Shown here: in pieces, positions 1 through 8,923 of the stretch | Position numbering within the stretch: position 1 is the first letter of the stretch | Layout: every line of letters begins with the position of its first letter | Source of the DNA: Stenotrophomonas sp. WZN-1 | GTDB lineage: Bacteria; Pseudomonadota; Gammaproteobacteria; Xanthomonadales; Xanthomonadaceae | Length of the DNA stretch: 64,000 bases | Direction of reading: 5' to 3' | NCBI RefSeq assembly: GCF_002192255.1 | Contig: NZ_CP021768.1 | Coordinates: forward strand, 1,692,001 to 1,756,000 | Position numbers and translations under genes: made by a program | Notes under the pieces: generated by a model | The model's input: the letters and a program-made list of their open reading frames with translations, nothing else | Told to the model about the DNA's origin: nothing | Database searches by the model: none

Positions 1-243
1 GACGGCCGCGCTGGCTGGGCCGAGCACGGTCCGTTCGATGCCATCGTGGTCACTGCCGCAGCGCCGGCGCTGGTCGACGAACTGGTCGGGCAGCTGGCCG
101 AAGGCGGGCGTCTGGTCGCACCGGTCGGTGGCCCAGGCGGGCAGTCACTGGTGCAGCTGGACCGCAAGCCCGACGGCAGCATCGAACAACACGTGCTGGC
201 GCCGGTCACGTTCGTGCCGCTGCTGTCTGGCATGCTCGACTAA
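1..243 (+). CDS. pcm: Protein-L-isoaspartate O-methyltransferase, C-terminal part
   Basis: This is the 3' end of a gene that begins before the window; 80 residues are visible, ending in TAA at 241-243. Pcm uses S-adenosylmethionine to methylate isoaspartyl residues in damaged proteins so that they can be repaired. The visible part has the segment [11 protein letters not shown] followed by [20 protein letters not shown], the last strand and helix of the Rossmann-like methyltransferase fold with the typical Pcm TAAAP motif. The next gene starts 18 bp downstream on the same strand, in the surE-pcm-(membrane protein)-nlpD order usual for Xanthomonads. The family is secure; the N-terminal half cannot be judged. 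Confidence 0.88.
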   Translation, partial: DGRAGWAEHGPFDAIVVTAAAPALVDELVGQLAEGGRLVAPVGGPGGQSLVQLDRKPDGSIEQHVLAPVTFVPLLSGMLD

Positions 244-261
244 TCCACGGAGCAGGGTTGC

Positions 262-876
262 ATGAAGATTTTCGGGCCGCTGTACGAGCGGGCGATGAAG
301 TGGGCGGCGCACGAACGCGCGCCGACCTACCTGACGGTGTTGAGCTTCTTCGAGGCGATCATCTTCCCGGTGATGCCGGAGGTGATGCTGGCGCCGATGT
401 GCGTGGCCCAGCCCAAGCGCGGTTGGTGGTTCGCCACCCTCAGCCTGGCCGGCTCGATGGTCGGCGCACTGGTTGGCTACGCGCTGGGTCATTACGCCTT
501 CGAGGCGATCAAGCCGCTGTTCGAAGCGCTGGGCATGCTGCCGGCCATCGAGCAGGGCATCACCACCGTGCAGGCGAAGATGGCCGAGTCGCCGTGGGCA
601 GTGTTCACCTTCCTGGTGCTGGGCGGATTCATGCCCATCCCGATGAAGGTCTTCACGTGGGCATCGGGTATCGTCGGTGTACCGATGCCGCAGTACCTGT
701 TGAGCATGCTGATCGGTCGTGGCAAGCGCGTGTTCGTGCTGGCTGCGGTCATCCGTATCGGTGGTGCGCGTGCTGAAGCGGCACTGCGTCGCTGGATTGA
801 ACCGCTGGGCTGGATCGCCACCGCGCTGGTGGTGGTGCTGATCGCCTGGCTTGTATGGAGGTCGAAGTTCGCATGA
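262..876 (+). CDS. YqaA/DedA-like inner-membrane protein (VTT domain)
   Basis: A 204-residue membrane protein with about four to five hydrophobic segments (roughly residues 23-47, 54-76, 113-140, 155-170 and 182-200). The region FFEAIIFPVMPEVMLAP near residue 29 and the later GGFMPIPMKVFTWASG resemble the re-entrant loops of the VTT/SNARE-associated family (YqaA, DedA), whose members are linked to lipid or ion transport across the inner membrane. The substrate cannot be read from sequence. Its TGA overlaps the ATG of the following nlpD-like gene (ATGA at 873-876), so the two are probably translationally coupled and cotranscribed with pcm. Confidence 0.8.
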   Translation: MKIFGPLYERAMKWAAHERAPTYLTVLSFFEAIIFPVMPEVMLAPMCVAQPKRGWWFATLSLAGSMVGALVGYALGHYAFEAIKPLFEALGMLPAIEQGITTVQAKMAESPWAVFTFLVLGGFMPIPMKVFTWASGIVGVPMPQYLLSMLIGRGKRVFVLAAVIRIGGARAEAALRRWIEPLGWIATALVVVLIAWLVWRSKFA

Positions 877-1658
877 GTCCTGATCGTCTGAGCAAGGGAG
901 TGCGCATCGGCGCGCTGGCGTTGCTGGTTTCCACCCTGGCCGCCTGCGGCACCGCCACCGTGGTTCGTCCTGGCGGCGGCAGTGCCGGTGGTGGCGTCAC
1001 CACGCCGAAGACTTCGGTGCCCAAGCCCGGGCAGACCGTGGTGGTGCGCAAGGGCGACACCATCTATGCGCTGGCCCGCATCCATGACATCACCCCGGCC
1101 GACCTGATTGCCTGGAACAGCCTGGACAACCCCTCGACGATCTATCCGGGGCAGGTGATCCGGCTGTATCCGGCCGGTGCCAGCGGCGGCCGCGCGCCCA
1201 CCACGGTGGTCACCCCGCCGCGCTCGGGTGGCAGCAGCACCGGCAGCACCGCACCAGCCCCGGCGCCGGTCGGTCCGGTGAAGAGCAACATCGCCTGGCG
1301 CTGGCCGGCCGATGGCGCCATCGTTGGCCGCTACGTGGCTGGTGATGCGACCAAGCAGGGCGTCGACATCGCAGGCACCAGCGGCCAGGCAGTCAAGGCC
1401 ACCGCCAATGGCGTGGTGGTGTATTCCGGCGCCGGCCTGGTCGGCTACGGCGAGCTGATCATCATCAAGCACAGCGACCAGTGGCTGTCGGCCTATGGCC
1501 ACAACCGCAAGCGCCTGGTGAATGAAGGGCAGAGCGTGAAGGCCGGTGAGCAGATCGCCGAAATGGGTCGCACCGGTGCGAACCGCGACATGGTCCACTT
1601 CGAGATTCGCTACAACGGCAAGCCGGTCGACCCGCAGCAGTACCTGCCGGCGCGTTGA
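873..1658 (+). CDS. nlpD: NlpD-like lipoprotein (LysM plus LytM/M23 domain)
   Basis: The start is placed at ATG 873, which overlaps the upstream stop by 4 bp and has GGAG about 12 bp ahead; an in-frame ATG at 855 is less likely. The 261-residue product has a lipoprotein signal with lipobox LAAC (Cys25), a LysM peptidoglycan-binding domain at about residues 55-100, a Pro/Ser/Thr-rich linker and a C-terminal M23 domain from about residue 155. The first metal-binding His of active M23 enzymes is missing (KQGVDIAG where HxGxD is expected), as in NlpD and EnvC, which activate cell-wall amidases instead of cutting themselves. A periplasmic amidase-activator role in cell separation is inferred. The usual downstream neighbour rpoS is absent here. 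Confidence 0.85.
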   Translation: MSPDRLSKGVRIGALALLVSTLAACGTATVVRPGGGSAGGGVTTPKTSVPKPGQTVVVRKGDTIYALARIHDITPADLIAWNSLDNPSTIYPGQVIRLYPAGASGGRAPTTVVTPPRSGGSSTGSTAPAPAPVGPVKSNIAWRWPADGAIVGRYVAGDATKQGVDIAGTSGQAVKATANGVVVYSGAGLVGYGELIIIKHSDQWLSAYGHNRKRLVNEGQSVKAGEQIAEMGRTGANRDMVHFEIRYNGKPVDPQQYLPAR

Positions 1659-1673
1659 CGCCGTTGGGGATCA

Positions 1674-1697
1674 GGCAGCGCCGGGCCATGCCCGGCG
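1674..1697. repeat. Short palindrome, SMAG/REP-like
   Basis: Two 8-bp arms, CGCCGGGC and GCCCGGCG, around a CAT loop just after the nlpD stop. It matches the CCGGGC class of SMAG palindromes seen elsewhere in the window, but with CAGC instead of GTAG at the front. It may act as a 3'-end mRNA stabiliser or weak terminator; there is no T-run. Confidence 0.6.
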
Positions 1698-1707
1698 TTG
1701 CTGACCT

Positions 1708-1731
1708 GTAGCGTCGAGCCATGCTCGACTC
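1708..1731 (+). repeat. SMAG (GTAG) palindrome, TCGAGC class
   Basis: Starts with GTAG and has complementary arms GTCGAGC and GCTCGAC around CAT. It lies 11 bp after the previous palindrome in the gap between nlpD and the next gene. Elements of this form are numerous in S. maltophilia genomes. Confidence 0.7.
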
Positions 1732-1840
1732 GGGTTCCTTGGAGATGCGGTCAACTGCGATCTCGTCTGTCGCTGGCTCACCTTCACGATGGATGGAGTA
1801 CCCGGCATTCTTGAGCGGATCCATCCGTCCCGGTGCCCCC

Positions 1841-2329
1841 ATGTTCCGCCTTGCTTCCGCTCTCGCGCTACTCATCGTCGCGCCGCTGGCCATCGCAGCC
1901 AGCGATCCGCGTGGCGTGGTTACCCGCTTCTACGACGCAATCCAGGCGCCAGCGCCGAAGGAAACGGCCATTCCGTCGCTGCTGGGCGATGCCCTGCGCT
2001 CAGCTGTCGCTGCGCAGCGCGCTTACGAGCGCGCCTGCGCCGCGCTGGCTGCGCACGACGAGAAGCCGCACATGCTCGACCAGAGTCCATATCTGCAGGC
2101 GCCGGACCGGCCGGAGACGATAACGGTGGGAACGCCCGGATCGAGCGGTGACGCCACCTGGATCCGCGTCGACATGGCGGTGGGCGACTACCGCTGGACC
2201 GACCGGATCCTGCTGCAGCGGCAGGGCCCGGACTGGAAGATCATGGATATCCGCTGGGGGCAGGGCGGCAGCCTGATCGGACGGCTGCAGCAGTTTTCGG
2301 CCTTCCGCTGCACACCTTCGGGCGGCTAG
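1841..2329 (+). CDS. Small secreted protein, DUF3828-like
   Basis: The start is put at ATG 1841, where a clear signal peptide begins (MFRLASALALLIVAPLAIAA, cleavage near residue 20); longer in-frame starts upstream would read through the palindromic spacer. The 162-residue product keeps the pattern GVVTRFYDAI near the N-terminus and WIRVDMAVGDYRWTDRILL followed by DWKIMDIRW near the end, which resembles the DUF3828/NTF2-like secreted proteins. The function is unknown. It is probably periplasmic. It stands alone between nlpD and two genes on the other strand. Confidence 0.65.
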   Translation: MFRLASALALLIVAPLAIAASDPRGVVTRFYDAIQAPAPKETAIPSLLGDALRSAVAAQRAYERACAALAAHDEKPHMLDQSPYLQAPDRPETITVGTPGSSGDATWIRVDMAVGDYRWTDRILLQRQGPDWKIMDIRWGQGGSLIGRLQQFSAFRCTPSGG

Positions 2330-2356
2330 CGCCGGGACGCGTCCGGCGATCCGAAC

Positions 2357-2731
2357 TCAGCCTTCCAGGATGAAGGCGGCCGCGACCTTGCGGCCTTCGC
2401 CGGCCAGGATGTTGAAGGTGCGTGCGGCGGCTGGGTTGTTCATCACTTCCAGGCCGATCCCGCGTGACAGGCAGGCGGCCATCACCACCGCCGGCGGGAA
2501 CACCTGGCGGTCACCGGTGCCGAGCACGACCAGCGCCGGATTCAGCGCCAGGATCGGCTCCAGGTCCGACAACTGCAGCGCAGTGGCACTCGCCACCGGC
2601 CAGTGCGTGACCAGCTGGTCCGGGGTCAGGAAAAAGCTGCTGCCCAGCACCTGGTCGTTGACCTTGGCCGAGCGGCCATCGGCGGCGCGTAGGCTGTAGG
2701 CGTAGTCAGGCGGTTCGTGGTTCAGCTGCAT
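2357..2731 (-). CDS. Mth938-like domain protein (DUF498)
   Basis: The start is ATG at 2731 (MQLNHEPP); 124 residues. It has the compact alpha/beta fold of the Mth938/NDUFAF3 family with the conserved run LEPILALNPALVVLGTGDRQVFPP and the later GIGLEVMNNPAAARTFNILAGEGRKVAAAFIL. Human NDUFAF3 helps to assemble respiratory complex I; the role of the bacterial single-domain forms is not known. Its start overlaps the 3' part of the CRM-domain gene upstream on the same strand (shared 2745 boundary within 14 bp), so the two are probably one transcript. Confidence 0.8.
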   Translation of the reverse strand: MQLNHEPPDYAYSLRAADGRSAKVNDQVLGSSFFLTPDQLVTHWPVASATALQLSDLEPILALNPALVVLGTGDRQVFPPAVVMAACLSRGIGLEVMNNPAAARTFNILAGEGRKVAAAFILEG

Positions 2732-2744
2732 GGGGTCAGGGCGC

Positions 2745-3050
2745 TCAGCCGCGCGGCAGCACGATCTGGCGCTGTTCCTTGCTCGGGCGGTACAGCACGG
2801 CAACGTGGCCGATGCGCTGCACCAGCGCGCTTTCGGTGGCTTCGACGATCTCGCCGATCATCACGTCACGGGCGTCGCGATCCTCGGCAGCGACCTTCAC
2901 CTTGACCAGTTCGTGGCGCTCCAGCACTTCGTTCAGCTCAGCGATGAAGGCCGGGGTCACGCCCTTGCCGCCGGTCTGCAGCAGGGCCTTCAGGTCGTGG
3001 GCTTGGCCGCGCAGGAAACGGGTCTGGGAGGCGGTCAGGGCGATGGACAT
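2745..3050 (-). CDS. yhbY: YhbY-family RNA-binding protein (CRM domain)
   Basis: 101 residues starting MSIALTASQ at 3050. The whole protein is one CRM (CRS1/YhbY) domain: QTRFLRGQAHDLKALLQTGGKG carries the start of the fold, and the GKGVT turn is in place of the family's GxxG loop. E. coli YhbY associates with pre-50S ribosomal particles, so a ribosome-assembly role is likely. It is divergent from rlmE-ftsH with 65 bp between starts, the same arrangement as in E. coli (yhbY-rlmE-ftsH), which supports the assignment. Confidence 0.9.
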   Translation of the reverse strand: MSIALTASQTRFLRGQAHDLKALLQTGGKGVTPAFIAELNEVLERHELVKVKVAAEDRDARDVMIGEIVEATESALVQRIGHVAVLYRPSKEQRQIVLPRG

Positions 3051-3115
3051 GCAGGAAAACACGGTTGAATGGGGCGATCAGGGTATCATGAGGACCCCAT
3101 CAGCCCCTATTTTCA

Positions 3116-3748
3116 ATGGCTACCCGCAGCAAAAGCAGCCAGCGCTGGCTCAAGGAACACTTCTCCGACCCCTTCGTGAAGAAGGCGCAGGCCGAAGGCA
3201 TGCGCTCGCGCGCCGCCTACAAGCTCGAGGAGCTGCTCGAACGTGACCGGTTGCTGAAGCCGCACATGGTGGTGGTCGACCTCGGCGCGGCGCCGGGTGG
3301 TTGGTCTCAGCAGGTTCGGAGACAGATTGGCGACACCGGCCGCGTGCTGGCCCTGGACATCCTGGACATGCCGCCCCTGGCCGGCGTGGAGTTCCTTCAT
3401 GGTGACTTCAGGGAAGAAGCCGTCCTATCGCAGTTTGAAGCCATGCTCGGGGATCAGCCGGTAGACCTTGTGCTGTCGGACATGGCCCCCAATAAGAGTG
3501 GTGTGGGCGCGGTCGACCAGCCGCGGATGATGCACCTGGCGGAGCTGGCCCTGGATTTTGCCGACAACCACCTGAAGACCGGTGGGGCGTTCCTGATCAA
3601 GCTGTTCCAGGGCGAAGGCTTTGACGACTACGTGCGCGACATGCGCCGCCGGTACGACAAGGTCTCCATCCGCAAGCCGGAAGCCTCGCGCAAGCGCTCT
3701 CCCGAGGTGTATGCCTTGGGTCAGGGAAAACGCGCCCACATGAAGTAA
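3116..3748 (+). CDS. rlmE: 23S rRNA 2'-O-ribose methyltransferase RlmE (FtsJ/RrmJ)
   Basis: 210 residues, normal for the family. It methylates the 2'-OH of U2552 in the A-loop of 23S rRNA late in 50S assembly. The Rossmann fold starts at [13 protein letters not shown] (S-adenosylmethionine binding), and the catalytic K-D-K-E set is visible: Lys36 (RAAYKLEE), Asp in VLSDMAPN, Lys in [10 protein letters not shown] and Glu in RSPEVYALG. It sits 63 bp upstream of ftsH on the same strand, the conserved heat-shock-type pair. No clear sigma32 promoter was identified. Confidence 0.95.
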   Translation: MATRSKSSQRWLKEHFSDPFVKKAQAEGMRSRAAYKLEELLERDRLLKPHMVVVDLGAAPGGWSQQVRRQIGDTGRVLALDILDMPPLAGVEFLHGDFREEAVLSQFEAMLGDQPVDLVLSDMAPNKSGVGAVDQPRMMHLAELALDFADNHLKTGGAFLIKLFQGEGFDDYVRDMRRRYDKVSIRKPEASRKRSPEVYALGQGKRAHMK

Positions 3749-3811
3749 GCTCGCAATGTACGCAAGTTCGACCCCAACGCAACGCCAGCACTGAGAGGAA
3801 CACCGGAGCCA

Positions 3812-5752
<1,941 letters not shown>

Positions 5753-5780
5753 CGGCCCGCTGCACGCGACACCAGACGAG

Positions 5781-5806
5781 GCCGGGGCGACCCGGCTTCG
5801 TCGTTT
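5781..5806 (+). terminator. Possible terminator after ftsH
   Basis: GCCGGG and CCCGGC pair around GCGA, followed by TTCGTCGTTT. The stem is short and the T-rich stretch is interrupted, so this is a weak candidate. Confidence 0.4.
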
Positions 5807-5854
5807 CCGGGCCACTGGCCCATTCCGAAAAACCGAACTGACGCTGGAGCCCGC

Positions 5855-6040
5855 ATGTCCGCCCCGAAGCCCGAACCGATTTCCCACAAGGCCGAAATGG
5901 TCATCGCCACCGTGGTCGGCGTGGGTGTGGGCCTGGGAGCCGACAACCTGCTGCTGGGCTGCGTGGTGGGTATCGGTGTCGGCATCGTGCTGAGCATTGC
6001 CAAGACCCTGTACGTGGACCACAAGCGCCGCCGCCGTTGA
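5855..6040 (+). CDS. Small glycine-rich membrane protein, 61 residues
   Basis: A short gene after ftsH with a plausible ATG at 5855 and GGAG about 8 bp ahead. The product has a polar N-terminus (MSAPKPEPISHKAE), one long hydrophobic Gly/Val/Ile-rich stretch from about residue 14 to 50 with repeated GVGxG and GIGxG motifs, and a basic end (DHKRRRR). One or two membrane passes with the basic tail in the cytoplasm fit best. The function is unknown. The stop is followed at once by palindromic island 1. Confidence 0.6.
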   Translation: MSAPKPEPISHKAEMVIATVVGVGVGLGADNLLLGCVVGIGVGIVLSIAKTLYVDHKRRRR

Positions 6041-6114
6041 GGGGTATCGGCAGGGCTGCGCCCTGCTCCGAGCCAGAGCAACAGCAACAGCAACAGCGGG
6101 TTTCTGGGGATGGC

Positions 6115-6212
6115 GGGGCGGTGTGGGTTGGCAGGACACGCCGTAAACCCGTCCATGGGGGCTCGATGGCGCCATCCATGGCGCCAACGGTCCTGCCAAC
6201 CCACACCGCCCC
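6115..6212 (+). repeat. Large multi-branched stem-loop, copy A
   Basis: Perfect 23-bp outer arms (6115-6137 and 6190-6212) enclose exactly 52 nt. The enclosed core holds hairpin 1 (CCCGT-CC-ATGGG) and hairpin 2 (TGGCGCCAT-CC-ATGGCGCCA). Same orientation as copies C and E. Confidence 0.88.
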
Positions 6213-6239
6213 ACCCCTGACAATTTCCTGCTGCTGTTG

Positions 6240-6263
6240 GTAGGTGTCGACCTTGGTCGACAC
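6240..6263 (+). repeat. SMAG palindrome, GTGTCGACC class
   Basis: GTAG followed by GTGTCGACC, TT, GGTCGACAC. The same element occurs at 42694-42717 in island 2, in the same position relative to the stem-loop. Confidence 0.75.
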
Positions 6264-6287
6264 GATAGATCCACGTCATGCGTGGAT
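6264..6287 (+). repeat. SMAG-like palindrome, ATCCACG class (degenerate start)
   Basis: ATCCACG and CGTGGAT pair around TCATG; the leading motif reads GATAG instead of GTAG. It directly abuts the preceding element, as in island 2. Confidence 0.6.
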
Positions 6288-6329
6288 GAATCTTCATCGA
6301 AATTGATTATCTCGATATCTGTGAGATCT

Positions 6330-6353
6330 GAGCCGAGCATGGCTCGGCTCTAC
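6330..6353 (-). repeat. SMAG palindrome, GAGCCGAGC class, reverse orientation
   Basis: On the minus strand it starts GTAGAGCCGAGC and continues CATGCTCGGCTC. Same class as the element after ubiB at 12613. Confidence 0.7.
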
Positions 6354-6388
6354 AGAAATGCCGACAGATCGCAGAAATCTGTCGAAGG

Positions 6389-6565
6389 CGGGGTGGGTCC
6401 GGTTGCGGGAGTGTCCGCGGCATGGGCCCGAGGCATGCCTCGGGCGGGTTGGGCAGGACGCCAAACCCCGGTCTTGCCGTGTGCGCAGGACAGCGCACAC
6501 GAGCAAGCCGCGGCCAAGCCCCCATGGATGGGTTCACGGCGTCTCCCGCAACCGGACCCACCCCG
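6389..6565 (-). repeat. Large multi-branched stem-loop, copy B, with expanded hairpin
   Basis: 23-bp outer arms (6389-6411 and 6543-6565) in reverse orientation to copy A. The enclosed part is about 131 nt, not 52: hairpin 2 has an insert of about 79 extra nt at its tip. That insert carries its own hairpins, GTGTGCGC/GCGCACAC nested in CTTGC/GCAAG, and the perfect palindrome GCCCGAGGCATGCCTCGGGC. The outer arms are almost the same as those of copy C. Confidence 0.82.
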
Positions 6566-6687
6566 GCTACCCTCAGGAAACCAGCTTCTGCTGTTGCTTG
6601 GGCTCTTGCTGTGGCCGTTGCCTCTGCGGGTGCAGGGCGCCGCCCTGCCGAACTAAACTACCCGCCGTTGTCCCTGCAGGATTGCCC

Positions 6688-7584
6688 ATGTTCGATACCT
6701 CGCCCCAGCTCGATTGCGCCGGCCGCATCCTGCGCCTCGACCGCGCCCGGGTCATGGGCATCGTGAACGTCACCCCGGACTCGTTCTCCGACGGCGGCGC
6801 GCACGACACCACCGAGTCGGCGGTCGCCCATGGCCTGAAGCTGGTCGAGGAGGGGGCGGACCTGCTCGATGTTGGCGGCGAATCGACCCGCCCGGGCGCC
6901 GCACCGGTATCGGTCGAGGAAGAGCTGCGCCGGGTGATTCCGGTGATCAAGCAACTGGCCGCCCGTACCCAGGTTCCGATCAGCATCGACACCTTCAAGC
7001 CGGAAGTGATGCGTGCGGCCGTGGCCGCCGGCGCGGGCATGATCAATGACATCCATGGCCTGCGCCAGGAGGGCGCGCTGGACGCCGCCGCTGAAGCCGG
7101 CGTGCCGGTGGTGCTGATGCACATGCAGGGCGAACCCGGTCACATGCAGGCCGATCCGCACTACGACGACGTGGTTGCGGAGGTACACGGTTTCCTGGTG
7201 CAGCGCCTGTTCGCTGCGGAAATGGCCGGTATCGCCAAGAAGAACCTGCTGGTCGATCTCGGTTTCGGCTTCGGCAAGACCACTGCCCACAACATGACCC
7301 TGCTGGCGCGCTCGGAACGCTTCCTGGAACTGGGCGTGCCGATGCTGGCCGGCCTCTCGCGCAAGCGCAGCCTCGGTGAACTGACTGGACGCGACCTGCC
7401 GTCCGAACGGGTAGCGGCCTCGGTGGCCGCGCATCTGATCGCGGTACAGCGCGGCGCCCGCATCGTTCGCGTGCATGACGTGGCGGCCACCGTCGATGCG
7501 TTGAAGGTCTGGCAGGCGGTCGACGCGGTGCCCGTGCCGCGCGCCGACGCCACGCCGACGATCCGTTGGCCGGGCGAAGACTGA
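6688..7584 (+). CDS. folP: Dihydropteroate synthase
   Basis: 298 residues from ATG 6688; longer in-frame starts would lie inside the palindromic island. It joins p-aminobenzoate to the pterin pyrophosphate to make dihydropteroate in folate synthesis, and is the sulfonamide target. TIM-barrel motifs are in place: [11 protein letters not shown] near residue 26, [42 protein letters not shown] and the final [15 protein letters not shown]. The stop TGA overlaps the ATG of miaA by one base. The usual neighbours ftsH (upstream) and glmM differ: ftsH is present, but glmM does not follow. Confidence 0.95.
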   Translation: MFDTSPQLDCAGRILRLDRARVMGIVNVTPDSFSDGGAHDTTESAVAHGLKLVEEGADLLDVGGESTRPGAAPVSVEEELRRVIPVIKQLAARTQVPISIDTFKPEVMRAAVAAGAGMINDIHGLRQEGALDAAAEAGVPVVLMHMQGEPGHMQADPHYDDVVAEVHGFLVQRLFAAEMAGIAKKNLLVDLGFGFGKTTAHNMTLLARSERFLELGVPMLAGLSRKRSLGELTGRDLPSERVAASVAAHLIAVQRGARIVRVHDVAATVDALKVWQAVDAVPVPRADATPTIRWPGED

Positions 7585-8537
7585 TGGGCATCGACCGGCG
7601 GCCGCTGGCGATCGCCGTGATGGGGCCGACCGCCAGTGGCAAGACCGCGACCGCGATTGCCCTGGCACAGCAGCTGGACGGCGAAATCGTCAGCGTCGAT
7701 TCGGCGCTGGTGTACCGCCACCTGGATATCGGCTCGGCCAAGCCCGATGCGGCCGAGCGCGCGCAGGCACGGCACCATCTGCTGGATCTGCGCGATCCCT
7801 GGCAGACCTACTCGGCGGCCGAATTCGCCGCTGATGCCGGCCGGGTCGTGGCCGACATCGTGGCGCGCGGCAGGACACCGATCCTGGCCGGTGGCACCGG
7901 CCTGTACTTCCGCGCACTGCTGCAGGGCCTGTCGCCGATGCCGGAGGCCGACCCGGGGATGCGTGCGACGTTGGCCGCCGAAGCCGCCGAACGCGGCTGG
8001 GCGGCACTGCATGCCGAACTGGCCAGGGTCGATCCGGCGGCGGCCGCACGCATCCATGCCACCGACCCGCAGCGCATCCAGCGGGCACTGGAGGTCTATC
8101 GCCTGACCGGTACCCCCATCACTGAATGGCAGCGCCGGCCGGGTGTGGCGCCATTGCCGGTGCGCACGCTGAAGCTGATCCTGGCCCCGCGTGACCGCGC
8201 GCTACTGCACCAGCGCATCGAGGCGCGCTTCGACGCCATGCTGGCGCAGGGCTTTCTGGACGAGGTACGGGCGCTGAGGGCGATGCCCGAAATGGCCGCC
8301 GTGGAGGCGCCGTTGGACCTGCCAGCGGTGCGGGCGGTCGGCTATCGCCAGGCCTGGGAGCACCTGGACGGGGAGGGCGATGCCGCCCGTTTCCGTGACA
8401 AGGCGATCTTCGCCACCCGCCAGCTGGCCAAGCGTCAGCTGACCTGGCTGCGCGGCGAGCTTGATGCGCGCTGGTTCGACCCCCATATCGACCAGGAGCG
8501 CTTGGCCGGCGCGGTGTCGGCCTTCGTCGCACGCTGA
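7584..8537 (+). CDS. miaA: tRNA dimethylallyltransferase MiaA
   Basis: 317 residues from ATG 7584, which overlaps the folP stop (TGATG). It transfers an isoprenyl group from dimethylallyl diphosphate to A37 of tRNAs that read UNN codons. The P-loop GPTASGKT lies near residue 14, followed by [18 protein letters not shown], and the later [19 protein letters not shown] and [12 protein letters not shown] motifs are typical. An ATG at 7566 would give 6 more residues, but the overlap start is preferred. hfq follows 96 bp downstream, the conserved miaA-hfq-hflX order. Confidence 0.95.
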   Translation: MGIDRRPLAIAVMGPTASGKTATAIALAQQLDGEIVSVDSALVYRHLDIGSAKPDAAERAQARHHLLDLRDPWQTYSAAEFAADAGRVVADIVARGRTPILAGGTGLYFRALLQGLSPMPEADPGMRATLAAEAAERGWAALHAELARVDPAAAARIHATDPQRIQRALEVYRLTGTPITEWQRRPGVAPLPVRTLKLILAPRDRALLHQRIEARFDAMLAQGFLDEVRALRAMPEMAAVEAPLDLPAVRAVGYRQAWEHLDGEGDAARFRDKAIFATRQLAKRQLTWLRGELDARWFDPHIDQERLAGAVSAFVAR

Positions 8538-8633
8538 ACCCCCGCCAGCCGTGTAACATCATCGGTCGGCGGGCGGCTCGGGGGCCGTGGCAACCGTCGG
8601 CAACCCAATAAGAACAATAATCAGGAGTGTGCA

Positions 8634-8909
8634 ATGTCCAAGGGGCAATCGCTGCAGGATCCTTTCTTGAACGCACTGCGGCGCGAACGCGTGCCGGTTT
8701 CGGTGTACCTGGTGAACGGCATCAAGCTGCAGGGCACGATCGAGTCGTTCGACCAGTTCGTGGTCCTGCTGCGCAACACGGTCAGTCAGATGGTCTACAA
8801 GCACGCCATTTCCACGGTGGTTCCGGCACGCAATGTGAAGGTCGGTCCGGGCGGTGGTTATGTGCAGTCGGGTGAAGGTGGTCAGGCAGGTGATGAAACA
8901 GACGAGTAA
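8634..8909 (+). CDS. hfq: RNA chaperone Hfq
   Basis: 91 residues. Hexameric Sm-like protein that pairs small RNAs with mRNAs. The Sm1 part ([30 protein letters not shown]) and the Sm2 motif ([12 protein letters not shown], the YKHA box) are complete. The C-terminal tail is short, Gly-rich and acidic, unlike the longer tail of E. coli Hfq. AGGAG lies 8 bp before the ATG. The 96-bp gap upstream may hold its own promoter. Together with csrA in this window it gives two global post-transcriptional regulators. Confidence 0.97.
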   Translation: MSKGQSLQDPFLNALRRERVPVSVYLVNGIKLQGTIESFDQFVVLLRNTVSQMVYKHAISTVVPARNVKVGPGGGYVQSGEGGQAGDETDE

Positions 8910-8923
8910 TACCGGAGCGGTGA

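Larger units (their letters stand above)
6048..6650. repeat. Composite palindromic island 1
   Basis: About 600 bp without a plausible gene, filling the gap between the 61-residue protein and folP. The ends are inverted: CGGCAGGGCTGCGCCCTGC at 6048-6066 and its complement with one mismatch at 6632-6650. Inside, in order: a CAACAG tract (6076-6097), large stem-loop copy A (6115-6212), three GTAG-type palindromes (6240-6353), a CGACAGAT...ATCTGTCG hairpin (6362-6384), large stem-loop copy B in reverse orientation (6389-6565) and a decayed CTGTTGCT stretch. The parts are mirrored around the middle. Island 2 at 42456-43003 has the same plan. Confidence 0.85.

Noticed and set aside
6074..6097. CAACAG tract as a CRISPR or satellite array
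   Set aside because: Hexamer microsatellite with no spacers and no cas genes nearby.
6115..6565. Retron-type msr/msd RNA for the stem-loops
   Set aside because: No reverse transcriptase gene is in the window and no conserved branching guanosine pattern could be recognised.
6358..6687. 110-codon 5' extension of folP through island 1
   Set aside because: The extension is translated palindrome; the DHPS family starts at 6688.
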